64,000 nt of DNA from Mesorhizobium loti (GCF_002858745.1 NZ_PJRO01000003.1:1-64000); one strand, 5' to 3'; counted from the first letter of the stretch, positions 1 through 9,362 are shown. Made by a program: numbers and translations. Notes: generated by a model from the letters alone, not told the origin.

Positions 1-345
1 ATGGTCACGCTCGAATTGACGAGAACATTCACACCTAAACAACAGACATCCGAAGATACCCGATGCTCGGTAGTATTATTCTCACCAGAAACGTGATCCG
101 CCAAAGTCTCGTTCGAACCGAAACCCTTTCAGGCTCCAAGTTCAGCAGGACTCTGCCGCCCACGTTTCTCTTTCTTCTTTATTCAATTGTCAAAGAACTG
201 ACATCGCAAACGCAATGTCGTGGCCCGTTCCGCTTCGCAGCTCCAGGCCAATAGAGTGTCGCTCACGCGGCTCTCTTGAATTTCTCTTCGAGGGTTTTTG
301 GAAGCGAACTTCGCTGTCGCCAGCGGCGCACCGCCCTCGTTGATG
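1..345 (-). other. rRNA operon leader (transcribed leftwards; 16S gene off the left edge)
   Basis: Read on the minus strand, this looks like the untranslated leader of a rhizobial rRNA operon. A boxA-like antitermination element (AGTTCTTTGACAATTGAA) lies at 183-200. A perfect 9-bp inverted repeat (AGAAACGTG at 87-95, CACGTTTCT at 161-169) could form part of the RNase III processing stem or leader hairpin. No 16S sequence is present, so the rRNA gene should begin just beyond position 1. The few ORFs here have no coding signal. Confidence 0.75.
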
Positions 346-351
346 AGGCGT

Positions 352-380
352 ATATAGTCGCCCCCCGCTCGAAGTGTCAA
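352..380 (-). promoter_or_regulatory. Strong sigma-70 promoter of the rRNA operon
   Basis: On the minus strand a perfect -35 TTGACA (375-380) is followed by a 17-nt spacer and -10 CTATAT (352-357). An A/T-rich UP-element-like stretch lies just upstream (395-410). The position ahead of the boxA-bearing leader fits an rrn P1 promoter. Confidence 0.8.
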
Positions 381-420
381 CAATGATTCCGAAGTTTTTT
401 GAATTTTTTACGACAAATAA

Positions 421-872
421 TTCTAGCGTTTTTTTTCAATCAGCTCTTATCCCGCCAGCCCTCCTTGAGAAGATCCGGGGACAGGCCCTCTTGAAAGCCG
501 ACCAATGTTCGCGGGCTAAGCGACGGGATGCCTAGCAAACGCCTTGGATGGGGTTTGTCCAAACGTGTTTCGCATCACCGGCGGTCTTCCCGCCATCAAT
601 CCGGTGGAAGGCGACCCCGCGCGGTCGGCTTCGACCGGCCAAGCCCTATTGCCGCCGTATTGGAAGAAGAGAGCAGTTTGGCGAAGGCAGCCGCGCTGCG
701 CCCTATCCACCGCTCCTATATAAGAAGCGGCGCATCATAGAGCGGGAGGCGGGGCTTGAGTTCCTGCACACGTACGGGGCTTTCGTTGACTTCGTCTGCT
801 GCGGCAGGCAAATGTCATGACCTTGCAAGAGAACAGAGAAGAACCCGCCTGGGGAAGAAACCGCCTTTTTGA
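421..872. other. Intergenic region with no recognisable gene
   Basis: About 450 bases separate the divergent rRNA promoter from the M23 peptidase gene. The short ORFs overlap on both strands and resemble nothing I know. A weak sigma-70-like element (TTGACT at 786-791, 17 nt, CAAATG at 809-814) could drive the peptidase gene. I see no tRNA, riboswitch or strong hairpin. Confidence 0.5.
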
Positions 873-2837
873 ATGCAGGACACGGACGAGGTCATAGCCG
901 TACTCGGCAACGAGCCGCCGCTGATCGCGGACGGTCGCAGCGGTCCTCCGGACCGCCGCGAGGTTTCGGCGCGATGGTTGTCCGGTACGTTTCTCACAGG
1001 CATTACCTCTTCCGTCCTCATGGGCGTGGCCCTGGTCGCTGCCCTTGATGGGCGCCAGCAATTGGCAACACCGCCGGAAATCGCCGAACTGGCCAGCCTG
1101 GCCGATGGCGGCGAATCGGGCGAAGAGGCAAAAACCACGCGCCTCGTTGCGCCGCGCCAGATCGCCAAGGCCAAGGACCGGCGGCGCATGGAAGTCTCGA
1201 TGGTCACCAAGGTCGGCGACCGCGACGTCATCAACACCATGCCCTTTGTACAGGTGAAGATGGCGTTGGCTGCCAACCACACCACTAACAAGTCTTACCC
1301 CGCCTTCGATCCGCTCCAGGTCTTCCGCGACGACGGTTCGGACTCATCCAATCCCGCAGCGATGCCGGCCGGCCAGATCTACGGCGCCAAGGTCGAAAGC
1401 GAGATGAGCCTCAAGACTATCGATTTCCCGATTGCCACCGCAGCTTTCGATGAAAAGAGCGATCTCTCTGCCGACGAGGTCGAGAAGGTGGTCCGGGGTG
1501 CCAGCGCCGGGCTCGGCGACGGTGCAGTCCAGGTCGCGGCGCTCCACTATGTCGATCCACAGCGTTTCGGTGATCAGCTTTCGCAATCGATCGCCGGTTC
1601 CTACGACGTCAGGATTGTGCCCGAAAATGTTTCAGTGGCGCCGCGCGCCGAAACCGAGACGGAGGCACTGACTTTCGCCGAAGACATCATCCCATTCACC
1701 AAGGACCGCGATATCGCGGAGGCCTTTTCCAGTTCCGGCTATACCAATTCCGACGCCTTCGGCATGGCTGAGGCGATCGGCAAGCTGCTCAACACCACGG
1801 CGCTGAAGGCGGGTACCGTACTGCGCGTCGGCCTGGAAGTGCGCGGCGATGCCGCCAAGGTGGTTCGCACCGGTGTCTACGACCGGACCCGCCACATCGT
1901 CACCATTGCACTCGACGACCGTGGCCAGTTCGTTCCGGCCGAGGAACCTGACCCCAATCCCGAACTGCAGACCGCCTTCGACGATTCTCCGCCGGTGGTG
2001 GTGCGCGGCAACCTGCCAAGCATCTATGATGGCATCTACCGTGCCGCCTATTCTTATGGACTGTCTACCAAGATGGCCCAGCAGGTCATCAAGATCCTGG
2101 CCTCCGATGTTGATTACCAAGCGCGGCTGACTTCCAGCGATCGCCTCGAAGTTCTGTTCTCACAACCCGACAGCGACGACCAGGCTTCCGAAGATTCGGA
2201 GCTTCTCTACGTGTCGGCCAGCATTGGCGGCATGGCCCGCACGCTCTACCGGTTCCAGCTTCAGGACGGCAGCACCGACTACTTCGACGAGAACGGCCGC
2301 AGCGCCGAACAATTCCTGCTGCGTAAAGCAGTGCCCAACGGCACCTTCCGTTCCGGCTTCGGCGCCCGTCGCCATCCGATTCTGGGCTATGTCAGAATGC
2401 ACACCGGCGTCGACTGGGCAGCCCCTACCGGCACGCCGATCATCGCGGCAGGCAACGGCGTTGTCGAAAAGGCCGGCTGGGCGGCAGGCTATGGCAAACA
2501 GACGATCCTTCGCCACGCCAATGGCTATGAGACATCCTACAACCACCAGAGCGCCTTTGCACGCGGCGTCCAGCCTGGGGCCCGCGTCCGACAGGGCCAG
2601 GTGATCGGCTATGTCGGCACCACTGGTCTTTCGACCGGAGCGCACCTTCACTATGAGCTCATGGTCAACGGCACCAAAGTCGACCCGATGCGTGTGCGGC
2701 TACCCACCGGCAAGGTTCTGCAGGGCGACGACCTCGTTGCCTTCAAGCGCGAGCGCGAGCGCATCGACGACCTTTTGAAGCAGCAAAATGGCACTGGCCT
2801 CAAAGTTGCCAGCGCGGGCGCGGCCACCAGCAAATAG
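873..2837 (+). CDS. M23 family metallopeptidase (membrane-anchored peptidoglycan endopeptidase)
   Basis: The 654-aa protein has a short cytoplasmic N-terminus, one transmembrane segment at about residues 37-58, a long extracytoplasmic middle region, and a C-terminal LasA/LytM-type M23 domain from about residue 485. The zinc-site motifs are intact: HTGVD (H510, D514) and HLHYE (H591, H593). Such enzymes cut peptide cross-links in periplasmic peptidoglycan during growth or division. Architecture and length recall the large M23 proteins of rhizobia tied to polar growth (RgsM-type), but I cannot prove orthology. The ATG at 873 follows a weak GGGGAAGAAA ribosome site. It is convergent with the next gene, with only about 25 bases between them. 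Confidence 0.85.
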   Translation: MQDTDEVIAVLGNEPPLIADGRSGPPDRREVSARWLSGTFLTGITSSVLMGVALVAALDGRQQLATPPEIAELASLADGGESGEEAKTTRLVAPRQIAKAKDRRRMEVSMVTKVGDRDVINTMPFVQVKMALAANHTTNKSYPAFDPLQVFRDDGSDSSNPAAMPAGQIYGAKVESEMSLKTIDFPIATAAFDEKSDLSADEVEKVVRGASAGLGDGAVQVAALHYVDPQRFGDQLSQSIAGSYDVRIVPENVSVAPRAETETEALTFAEDIIPFTKDRDIAEAFSSSGYTNSDAFGMAEAIGKLLNTTALKAGTVLRVGLEVRGDAAKVVRTGVYDRTRHIVTIALDDRGQFVPAEEPDPNPELQTAFDDSPPVVVRGNLPSIYDGIYRAAYSYGLSTKMAQQVIKILASDVDYQARLTSSDRLEVLFSQPDSDDQASEDSELLYVSASIGGMARTLYRFQLQDGSTDYFDENGRSAEQFLLRKAVPNGTFRSGFGARRHPILGYVRMHTGVDWAAPTGTPIIAAGNGVVEKAGWAAGYGKQTILRHANGYETSYNHQSAFARGVQPGARVRQGQVIGYVGTTGLSTGAHLHYELMVNGTKVDPMRVRLPTGKVLQGDDLVAFKRERERIDDLLKQQNGTGLKVASAGAATSK

Positions 2838-2861
2838 CAGTTTCCCGGAGCGGCCAACGAT

Positions 2862-3701
2862 TTAGTTGGCAATGGCGCTGTTTTGCAAATCGCCACGTCC
2901 CGACAAGCCACGCCGCGATGGCTTGGCTGCATACATCGCCTGATCCGCTGCATTGATGAGCGCTTCGGCATTCTCGCCATCATCCGGGAAAACCGCGATG
3001 CCAACCGTGGCGCCGACCTCCAGTTGCACTTCGCCGACCTGCCGCACCTTGCTTATGTCACGCGAAAGCCGCTGCGACAGGAAAAGCACGGATTCGCGGC
3101 CGGGCACTGCCGACACGATCACACCGAACTCATCGCCGCCAAGCCGTGCTGCCGTCGCTCCCGCCGGTGCGGCCTGGGCAATCTGTTGCGCGACATCGAT
3201 CAGCACTTCGTCGCCGACCGCATGCCCATGCATGTCGTTGACCGGCTTGAAACGATCGAGGTCGATGAACAGGACGGCACAATTCGACCGGGACTGCACA
3301 GCACTTTCGATTGCATGAGCCAGTGCTTCGCGGAAACGCCTGCCATTGGCGAGGCCGGTCAACGGATCGTGCCGAGCTGAATCATGAGCCAGTCGTTCCG
3401 CCGCCTCGCGGCGCTTGATTTCACGGCCAAGCTGCCTCGTCCTGATAGCCAGGAAAACCAGGGACACGACACCGACACACAGAAGTAGAGCAAGGACTTC
3501 GTCCAGTTGCCAGTCCTCGTGGGCACGTGTGACCTGATAGAGCCAGTCGAAAAGATTGACTGTCACGGCGAATGCAAAGAGCCCACCCACCACCAGTATC
3601 CACAAACCGGCAAGCATGAGCACGCGCCGATCAGGCCATCGGTGATCGCCCGCAGCAATCTCGGAAGAATCCAGCTGCCAACGCAGATCATTCTTCGACA
3701 T
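2862..3701 (-). CDS. Membrane-bound GGDEF diguanylate cyclase
   Basis: The protein of about 279 aa probably makes cyclic di-GMP from two GTP at the inner membrane. Two transmembrane segments (about residues 25-50 and 65-85) precede a short helix and a GGDEF domain. The catalytic GGDEF signature is intact (RLGGDEFGV), as is the upstream LTGLANGRRF motif. The product-inhibition RxxD site, expected five residues before GGDEF, is absent. I chose the ATG at 3701 because GTGGGGG sits just upstream; a GTG at 3713 would add four residues. There is no sensory or EAL domain. Confidence 0.88.
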   Translation of the reverse strand: MSKNDLRWQLDSSEIAAGDHRWPDRRVLMLAGLWILVVGGLFAFAVTVNLFDWLYQVTRAHEDWQLDEVLALLLCVGVVSLVFLAIRTRQLGREIKRREAAERLAHDSARHDPLTGLANGRRFREALAHAIESAVQSRSNCAVLFIDLDRFKPVNDMHGHAVGDEVLIDVAQQIAQAAPAGATAARLGGDEFGVIVSAVPGRESVLFLSQRLSRDISKVRQVGEVQLEVGATVGIAVFPDDGENAEALINAADQAMYAAKPSRRGLSGRGDLQNSAIAN

Positions 3702-3863
3702 GAATGCCCCCACTCGACGACAGGATCACGCCGTGTGTCTGTTTCGAACTTTAGCACATCAGAGGCAGCAAATATCGGTCAATAGACGTACGACGCCTTT
3801 TGCCATCGATCACCACCGGCGCGGTCCAATGTTCAATGGCCCCTTGCCGCAATCGATACATTT

Positions 3864-5402
3864 TTAATGAGCGAGCGGATCTGCCGGCTCTCCATCGCGC
3901 AGAGCAGGTGGCTGCGTCAGCCAGGCGGTTGCTGCGGCAATGAAGCACATGACTGACGCGATCGCGGCGACGGCCTGGAAGGCTCGGCCTGTCGCAGCGA
4001 TCCGTACTGCCTCCATTGCAGGTTCAATGCTGGTTTCCGGCAACGCCCCGAATTCCATGCCGCTCGCTGCACCGCTGGTCGCTGCGTAGACAAGCCCGGC
4101 CACGGCACCGAGCGCTGCTACTGCCATCAGCCCGGCAATACGCGCCACTGCATTGTTAATGCCGGATGCCGCGCCAGTGTCCTTGTCATCAACCGATGTC
4201 ATGATCGCCGTCGACAAAGGTGACACGACCAGCGCCATGCCCAACCCCGTCAGCGTCATCAACGGAAAGATCCCGCTCCAGAAACCGTGAAAATTCGTGC
4301 CGGCAAGGAAAGCGAGGCCGCCGTTGGCGATACCGACGATGAAACTACCCGCGGCAATCGGCAGGCGCGCGCCAGTTTGGTCCGACCACCTGCCGACGGG
4401 ACCCGACAGCAGCGCGATGGCAACCGATAGCGGCAGGAAGATGAAACCGGCTTCCGCCGTGCTCAACCCCCATCCGGCGATCAGAAGCATCGGCAGATAG
4501 AACAAAACCGCCGAGAGCGCGAAATAGAGAAAGAAGGTTGCGGCATTGGCGCCGGAGAAGGCAGTGATCCGAAAAAGCCTGAGGTCGACCATCGGCTCCC
4601 GATGACGGCTCTCCCACAGAAGAAAGACCGCAAGTGCCGCAAGGCCAACCAGAAAGGCAATCATGTTGACCGCCATCGAGCTATTGCCGCCTTCCGCGCT
4701 CATCGCAGTCAAGCCATAAGCCATACCTCCGAAGGCCAGCGTTGCGAGTGCCGCGCCGCCGAGATCCAGCCCTTTTTTCTGGGCGGGCGAATCGGCCGGT
4801 ACCTTGGCAAGCAGCAACCAGATGGCAAAGGCGCCCAACGGCAGGTTGATGGCAAAGATCATCCGCCAGACGCCTGCGCCGAAACTGGACAGAACCAGAC
4901 CGCCGACGACCGGACCGAGCGCGGTGGTAAGTGCTGAGGCCGCCGCCCAAATGCCGATGGCGCGGCCGCGCTCAGCCTTGGGATAGGCCTTGGCAATGAT
5001 GGCGAGACTACCGGGAACCATGACGGCAGCACCGATGCCCTGGATCGCCCGAGATAGAATGAGCAGCGGCGCGGTCGGCGCGAGCGCGCAGGCGATTGAT
5101 GCCAAAATGAACAGCGCGATTCCGGCAACGAAGGCGCGACGCAGGCCAAACCGGTCACCTGCAGCTCCCCCGGCCAGGATCAGCGCTGACAGCGTCAATG
5201 CATAGGCATTGGAAATCCACTGGGCCTCGACAAGGCTTGCGCCAAGATTGGCGCGCAGCACCGGCATGGCAATCGAAAGCACGGAACCATCGATGAAGCC
5301 CAGCGCGGAAGCGAGAATGGCGGCGACCAGCACATAGCGACGGCTGCGCTGCGGGCAGAAGGTTTCCGTCGAAGCCAATCCGCCGAGAACGCTGGCATCC
5401 AT
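3864..5402 (-). CDS. MFS transporter, DHA2 (EmrB/QacA) family exporter
   Basis: This polytopic inner-membrane protein of about 512 aa with a likely 14 helices matches the drug:H+ antiporter-2 family. Motif A appears as GDRFGLRR after the second helix, and an antiporter motif C-like GPVVGG appears in helix 5. The first helix carries LGFIDGSVLSIAMP, characteristic of EmrB/QacA proteins. The frame is open to 5480, but related proteins start near the MDASVLGG sequence, so 5402 is preferred; 5426 is another option. Substrate cannot be inferred: no membrane-fusion partner or regulator gene is adjacent. Confidence 0.87.
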   Translation of the reverse strand: MDASVLGGLASTETFCPQRSRRYVLVAAILASALGFIDGSVLSIAMPVLRANLGASLVEAQWISNAYALTLSALILAGGAAGDRFGLRRAFVAGIALFILASIACALAPTAPLLILSRAIQGIGAAVMVPGSLAIIAKAYPKAERGRAIGIWAAASALTTALGPVVGGLVLSSFGAGVWRMIFAINLPLGAFAIWLLLAKVPADSPAQKKGLDLGGAALATLAFGGMAYGLTAMSAEGGNSSMAVNMIAFLVGLAALAVFLLWESRHREPMVDLRLFRITAFSGANAATFFLYFALSAVLFYLPMLLIAGWGLSTAEAGFIFLPLSVAIALLSGPVGRWSDQTGARLPIAAGSFIVGIANGGLAFLAGTNFHGFWSGIFPLMTLTGLGMALVVSPLSTAIMTSVDDKDTGAASGINNAVARIAGLMAVAALGAVAGLVYAATSGAASGMEFGALPETSIEPAMEAVRIAATGRAFQAVAAIASVMCFIAAATAWLTQPPALRDGEPADPLAH

Positions 5403-5525
5403 ACCCGTATCGCCGCTCGCCTGCATGGCTTTGCATAGCGCAGCGTCGCGCAAACCGGTATCGATTTTCGGACGCAACACTGCGCGAAATCGAAAACGAG
5501 ATGCGCTTGTCGCTTGGAAGAGATC

Positions 5526-7121
5526 CTATTCGACGAAGTCGACCGGCACGCCGGGCTTCACCAGCCTGGCGAGTTCGGCGGCATCCCAATTGGTCAGGCG
5601 CACGCAGCCATGGCTTTCTGTCTTGCCGATTTTCGAGGGTTCCGGCGTGCCGTGGATGCCATAGGTCGGCTTGTCCAGCGCGATCCAGATCGAACCGACC
5701 GGGCCGTTCGGTCCCGGCGGGATGGTCAACACCTTGTCGTTGGCGCCCTGCCTGAAATTGATCTTGGGATTGTAGGTGTAGTTCGGGTCGAAGGCGACGC
5801 GCGACACAGCATGCGTGCCGGTGGGCGACGGCGTATCGGACGAGCCGATCGTCGCCGGATAGGCTGCGACCAGCTTGCCTGATGCGTCATAAGCCCGGAC
5901 CTGCTTGCGCCCCTTGTCGGCAATGATGTGCGTCACGGGCGTCTGCGCCAGCCGACCAAAATTGACCACTTTGACCAGCGTGCCCGGGCGGTTGAAATTG
6001 ACGCCCGGATTGATCGCCTTGAGATACGCTTCATCCATATGGAACCGTTCGGCCAACGCCTCGGTCACCGAAGTGAAGCTCATGCGCTCCAGCGTCGCTT
6101 TCTGACTGTAATCCTCCGGGATGGAAGCGACATAAGGGCCCGCGGCATCCTCGGCGGTGATGGAGTAGGTGGCGAAAGCCGGGCCTCCCAATTTCTCGAG
6201 TTCCGCCTTGATGGCCGCGGCATCGGTCGATTTCAGATTGCTGCCGGTAATTTCGCGATAAGCGGCCAGCGCCTTGTCCATGTTGGAGCCGAAACGCCCG
6301 TCGATGGCACCGGGGGAAGCACCGGAGCGGTCGAGCAGGACCTGTAACGCGGCAATATCCTCGCGCGCGCCCAGCGACAGCGAAGGATTGACCGTCGACT
6401 TGCCTCCGGTGGATGGCTCGCCTGGAGCGATCGAACCGTCAGGTGAGGTTGGTTGCGCTGGGTCGATCGAGGCTTCCTTCAGCGGCTGACGCTCTACCGG
6501 CGGCGGCGCTGGAATGCCTTCGGGGCTGGCCGGCAAAGGATCGCCGTAGCGATCCCGTTGTCCGGGTGCCGGCGGAAAGGTCTCGACCATGCCGCTGTCA
6601 GGAGGAGCATTGTCGTAAAATCCGCCGTCATCCTCCGGATACTGATTGGCACGCTGGTCTTCCAGCTGCCTGCGGCGGAAGCGGGCCATGTCCTCCGGAT
6701 CATCGAGATAATAACGTTCATCGTCGGGCGCGCGTTCGACGCGCCTTTGCCGGTCATCAAGGCGCAAAGCACGTCGATCGAAGCGCGTCTGCGGCGGCTG
6801 GATCGCGATGACCTTGCCGGTGTAAGGGTCGACGATGACGCGGTTACCCTTGCCGTCATAGAACACCTGATAATCGCCGTTCTGGGCGACCTGGATGCCT
6901 TGGGCTTTCCCTGCGATCGCACCTTCCACGACGGGCTGTGACGAGGACGCGGCCTGGGCGCCGAACGACAGCGACACGCCAAGAGCAATTCCAGCAAAAG
7001 TGTGCAACGGTTTTGCGTCCGGAATTGCGTAAAGACAAAGAGTGAGAGCGTTTCCGCGTTTCCGATAAAAACGGAAACGCTCTAGCGTCATGGCTGAAAA
7101 CGAAAGCATCGTGCGCAGCAT
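5526..7121 (-). CDS. L,D-transpeptidase (YkuD/ErfK family) with peptidoglycan-binding domain
   Basis: The 531-aa protein is probably a periplasmic enzyme that forms 3-3 cross-links or attaches proteins to peptidoglycan. It has an export region (about residues 40-58, ending near AQAAS), a Pro/Asp-rich linker with RRRQLEDQR-like segments, a peptidoglycan-binding helix bundle (about 265-320), and a C-terminal YkuD domain whose active site SHGCVRL is intact. Codons of about residues 13-47 lie inside a dispersed intergenic repeat (6983-7084), so part of the signal peptide is repeat-derived and the real start is uncertain. A TTG inside the repeat would also give a short hydrophobic leader. Confidence 0.85.
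   Translation of the reverse strand: MLRTMLSFSAMTLERFRFYRKRGNALTLCLYAIPDAKPLHTFAGIALGVSLSFGAQAASSSQPVVEGAIAGKAQGIQVAQNGDYQVFYDGKGNRVIVDPYTGKVIAIQPPQTRFDRRALRLDDRQRRVERAPDDERYYLDDPEDMARFRRRQLEDQRANQYPEDDGGFYDNAPPDSGMVETFPPAPGQRDRYGDPLPASPEGIPAPPPVERQPLKEASIDPAQPTSPDGSIAPGEPSTGGKSTVNPSLSLGAREDIAALQVLLDRSGASPGAIDGRFGSNMDKALAAYREITGSNLKSTDAAAIKAELEKLGGPAFATYSITAEDAAGPYVASIPEDYSQKATLERMSFTSVTEALAERFHMDEAYLKAINPGVNFNRPGTLVKVVNFGRLAQTPVTHIIADKGRKQVRAYDASGKLVAAYPATIGSSDTPSPTGTHAVSRVAFDPNYTYNPKINFRQGANDKVLTIPPGPNGPVGSIWIALDKPTYGIHGTPEPSKIGKTESHGCVRLTNWDAAELARLVKPGVPVDFVE
6983..7084. repeat. Rhizobial intergenic palindromic repeat, copy 1 (inside the L,D-transpeptidase 5' region)
   Basis: The copy begins GAGCAATTCCAGCAAAAGTG, contains the core CGGTTTTGCGTCCGGAATTG and an AAAGAG box, and ends in a hairpin with GCGTTTCCG / CGGAAACGC arms. 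It matches four other copies here (22218, 29127, 35501, 57901). It resembles RIME-type elements of rhizobia, but family assignment is from memory. Uniquely, it lies within an open reading frame. Confidence 0.85.
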
Positions 7122-7284
7122 GTAGTCCGAATTCTCCGGTGCGTTCTGTCACCGACCTGGTCCGTCGGCCGAGAGCTGTTCGTTCCCTGCGAGGCCATAA
7201 TCCGCCTAACGATTCAACCATGAACTGGGCATGAACATGGCGGCTTCGCAAGACCGGCGTCCCGAAAACGCCTATTCCCTTGCC

Positions 7285-7650
7285 CTATTGCTCCAATCCC
7301 AGATCCCGTCGCTCGCGCTTGGTCAGGTTGCGCGCGGCGAGACGATGGCTATCCCTGAGGTAGTCCTTCAGCGCTTCGTCATCCAGGGTCTCGGCCGTTA
7401 CCCGCTGGATCCATTTCATACCGCGCGAAGCGAGATAAGGTGCGGGCCGGCACCCCGGCTGCTCCTTGAGAATGTCATAGGCCATGTCCGAGCATTTGAA
7501 CGTCACGAAGGGGATACTGGCAACTTCGCTCCAGCCGCCGATGGCGAAGACCTTGCTGCCGACCTTCCAGACATGTGCGCCGCCCCACTGCACCACGTGA
7601 TGGGTGGCCTGCAGCGAAGCGCAGAAGCTGTTGTATTCGTCGAGCGTCAA
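7285..7650 (-). CDS. MmcQ/YjbR family protein
   Basis: The 121-aa protein matches the MmcQ/YjbR family: an N-terminal helix, a WKVGSKVFA strand, FVTFKCSDM, and the conserved PAPYLASRGMKWIQ stretch. The fold is CyaY-like and often annotated as DNA-binding; the biochemical role is unproven. The start is probably TTG at 7650 because GGAGG lies five bases upstream. It is transcribed alone, divergent from the VOC gene. Confidence 0.85.
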   Translation of the reverse strand: MTLDEYNSFCASLQATHHVVQWGGAHVWKVGSKVFAIGGWSEVASIPFVTFKCSDMAYDILKEQPGCRPAPYLASRGMKWIQRVTAETLDDEALKDYLRDSHRLAARNLTKRERRDLGLEQ

Positions 7651-7841
7651 CTCGGCCTCCGTCGATTGATCGTGCGGCTCAGCGCTTTATCTCTTTCCCT
7701 GCGCGTTAGAAATAGCAACTCGATTACTCGGGCTCGCGTTTTCACCCGGCGACGTTGGCACCTCGACCATCGGGAAGTGGCGCAGGTCGGGACGGACAAT
7801 CCAAACTAGAACGTATCATCGGACCAACAAAGGATGCACCG

Positions 7842-8243
7842 ATGTTCAGCCACGTGACCGTCGGCGTCAGCGACCTCGATCGCGCCGAGCGTTTTTATGA
7901 CGCCGTGCTTCTGCCGCTCGACCTTCGACGCCGCCCGGTTACGCCCGATGGCGGCCCGGCATCCGCTTGCTGGGTAGGCAAGGACCGCACCTTGCCACGT
8001 TTTTATGCCTACATTCCTTTTGACGGCGGGCCGGCGAACGCGGGCAATGGTTCCATGGTCGCGTTCCTGGCTCCCTCTCCCGAAGCCGTCGCAAAAGCCT
8101 ATGCGGCAGGTATCGCTGCCGGTGGATCGAATGAAGGCGCGCCGGGTCCTCGCCCTCACTACGGTGACGGTTATTTCGGTGCCTACCTGCGCGACCCCGA
8201 CGGCAACAAGGTGCACATCGTCCATCGCGACATCAAGGACTGA
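7842..8243 (+). CDS. VOC family (glyoxalase/bleomycin-resistance fold) protein
   Basis: The 133-aa protein has the single-module vicinal oxygen chelate pattern: MFSHVTVGVSDLDRAERFY at the N-terminus and YLRDPDGNKVHIVHR at the C-terminus, with candidate metal-ligand His and Glu/His positions. The family includes glyoxalases, dioxygenases and resistance proteins; substrate is unknown. The ATG at 7842 is preferred because AAAGGA lies seven bases upstream. The frame is open 29 codons further upstream but that stretch is unlike the family. Confidence 0.82.
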   Translation: MFSHVTVGVSDLDRAERFYDAVLLPLDLRRRPVTPDGGPASACWVGKDRTLPRFYAYIPFDGGPANAGNGSMVAFLAPSPEAVAKAYAAGIAAGGSNEGAPGPRPHYGDGYFGAYLRDPDGNKVHIVHRDIKD

Positions 8244-8300
8244 GCGACGCCGGATGCCAACAACCTTGGATGCCTTGCGCACATTGTGTTAGACGCGGCC

Positions 8301-8837
8301 ATGGTTGATTTAGCAGGCGAGATATTGATCCTGACCGGCACGCCAGGATCAGGCAAGACCACCACCGCCAAAGCGCTCGCGGCCGAAGGCGGATCGGCGA
8401 AAGTCCATCTTCATTCCGACGATTTCTGGCACTTCATCAAGAACGGCGCCATCGCACCTTATCTGCCGGAGGCCCACCAACAGAACGCAGTGGTGGTCGA
8501 TGTTCTGGCCAAGGCAGCGCAAGGCTACGCCAAAGGCGGTTTCTTCGTCATCGTTGACGGCATTATTGGCCCCTGGTTCCTGGAACCATTCAGGGCACTC
8601 AGCGTGCCGCTGCACTACGTGGTGCTGCGCCCACCGCTTGAGGTGGCCATCCGCCGCTGCCGCGACCGTGGCGGCGACACATTGACAGACCCGGAGCCGA
8701 TCGCTGCACTTCACCGACAGCTTTGCGCACTGGGAGAGTTGGAAAGGCATGCCATCGACATCGGCGACCAGCCTCGCGAACAGACGCTTGCAGCCACTAT
8801 CGAAGCCATGCGTGGCGGCGCGTTTCGCTTGTCGTGA
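8301..8837 (+). CDS. P-loop ATPase / small kinase (zeta-toxin-like fold)
   Basis: The protein of about 178 aa has a Walker A motif GTPGSGKTT near its N-terminus, an HSDDFW segment typical of nucleotide, gluconate or zeta-type kinases, and a lid-like RRCRDRGGDT segment. It most likely phosphorylates a small molecule. No antitoxin-like gene precedes it, so a toxin role is not suggested. The ATG at 8301 is used; a GTG at 8286 would add five residues. It follows the VOC gene by about 57 bases and may be cotranscribed. Confidence 0.75.
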   Translation: MVDLAGEILILTGTPGSGKTTTAKALAAEGGSAKVHLHSDDFWHFIKNGAIAPYLPEAHQQNAVVVDVLAKAAQGYAKGGFFVIVDGIIGPWFLEPFRALSVPLHYVVLRPPLEVAIRRCRDRGGDTLTDPEPIAALHRQLCALGELERHAIDIGDQPREQTLAATIEAMRGGAFRLS

Positions 8838-8960
8838 TCGACCTGACCGCTGCCGACCCGATCCACCACAAATCAGCAACCGCTAAAATCTCGAACAGTT
8901 TATTGCCCTGTTATCAGGCGCCACCGCTATCAGTACCGGGCTTCACAACAGGGAAAGCCC

Positions 8961-9362
8961 ATGATCGATATCGATTCGCTGCGACCGCAATTTCTGAGCA
9001 TTCTTCGTATTACGAGTGCCCTGACCCTTTTCCAGTATGGCACGGGCAAGTTGTTGGGATTTCCGGCGCTTGAGCGTGTCCCAGCGACTTTTTCCTTGCC
9101 TTGGTTCGCGGGAACCTTGGAGTTGATAGGGGGTGCCCTGCTGCTGGCCGGGTTGTTCACGCGCCCCGTCGCGTTCGTTCTCTCCGGCCTGATGGCGTTC
9201 GCCTACTGGATTGGTCATGCGCCGAATTCGCTCCTCCCGATCCTCAACGGCGGCAACCTCGCCATCGTCTACTGTTTCGTGTTCCTCTACCTGTTTGCTG
9301 CTGGTCCGGGTCCGTGGAGCCTCGATGCCTATCGGAAGTCGCTCGCGCCCGCCGCAACCTGA
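8961..9362 (+). CDS. DoxX family membrane protein
   Basis: The 133-aa protein has four predicted membrane helices and the DoxX pattern: an N-terminal LRITSALTLFQYGTGKL helix and a conserved ELIGGALLLAGLFTRPVA segment. DoxX-family proteins are small inner-membrane proteins implicated in redox or stress functions; no catalytic residues can be assigned. GGGAAAG lies just ahead of the ATG. It is convergent with the MocR-type gene, with a gap of only seven bases. Confidence 0.85.
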   Translation: MIDIDSLRPQFLSILRITSALTLFQYGTGKLLGFPALERVPATFSLPWFAGTLELIGGALLLAGLFTRPVAFVLSGLMAFAYWIGHAPNSLLPILNGGNLAIVYCFVFLYLFAAGPGPWSLDAYRKSLAPAAT

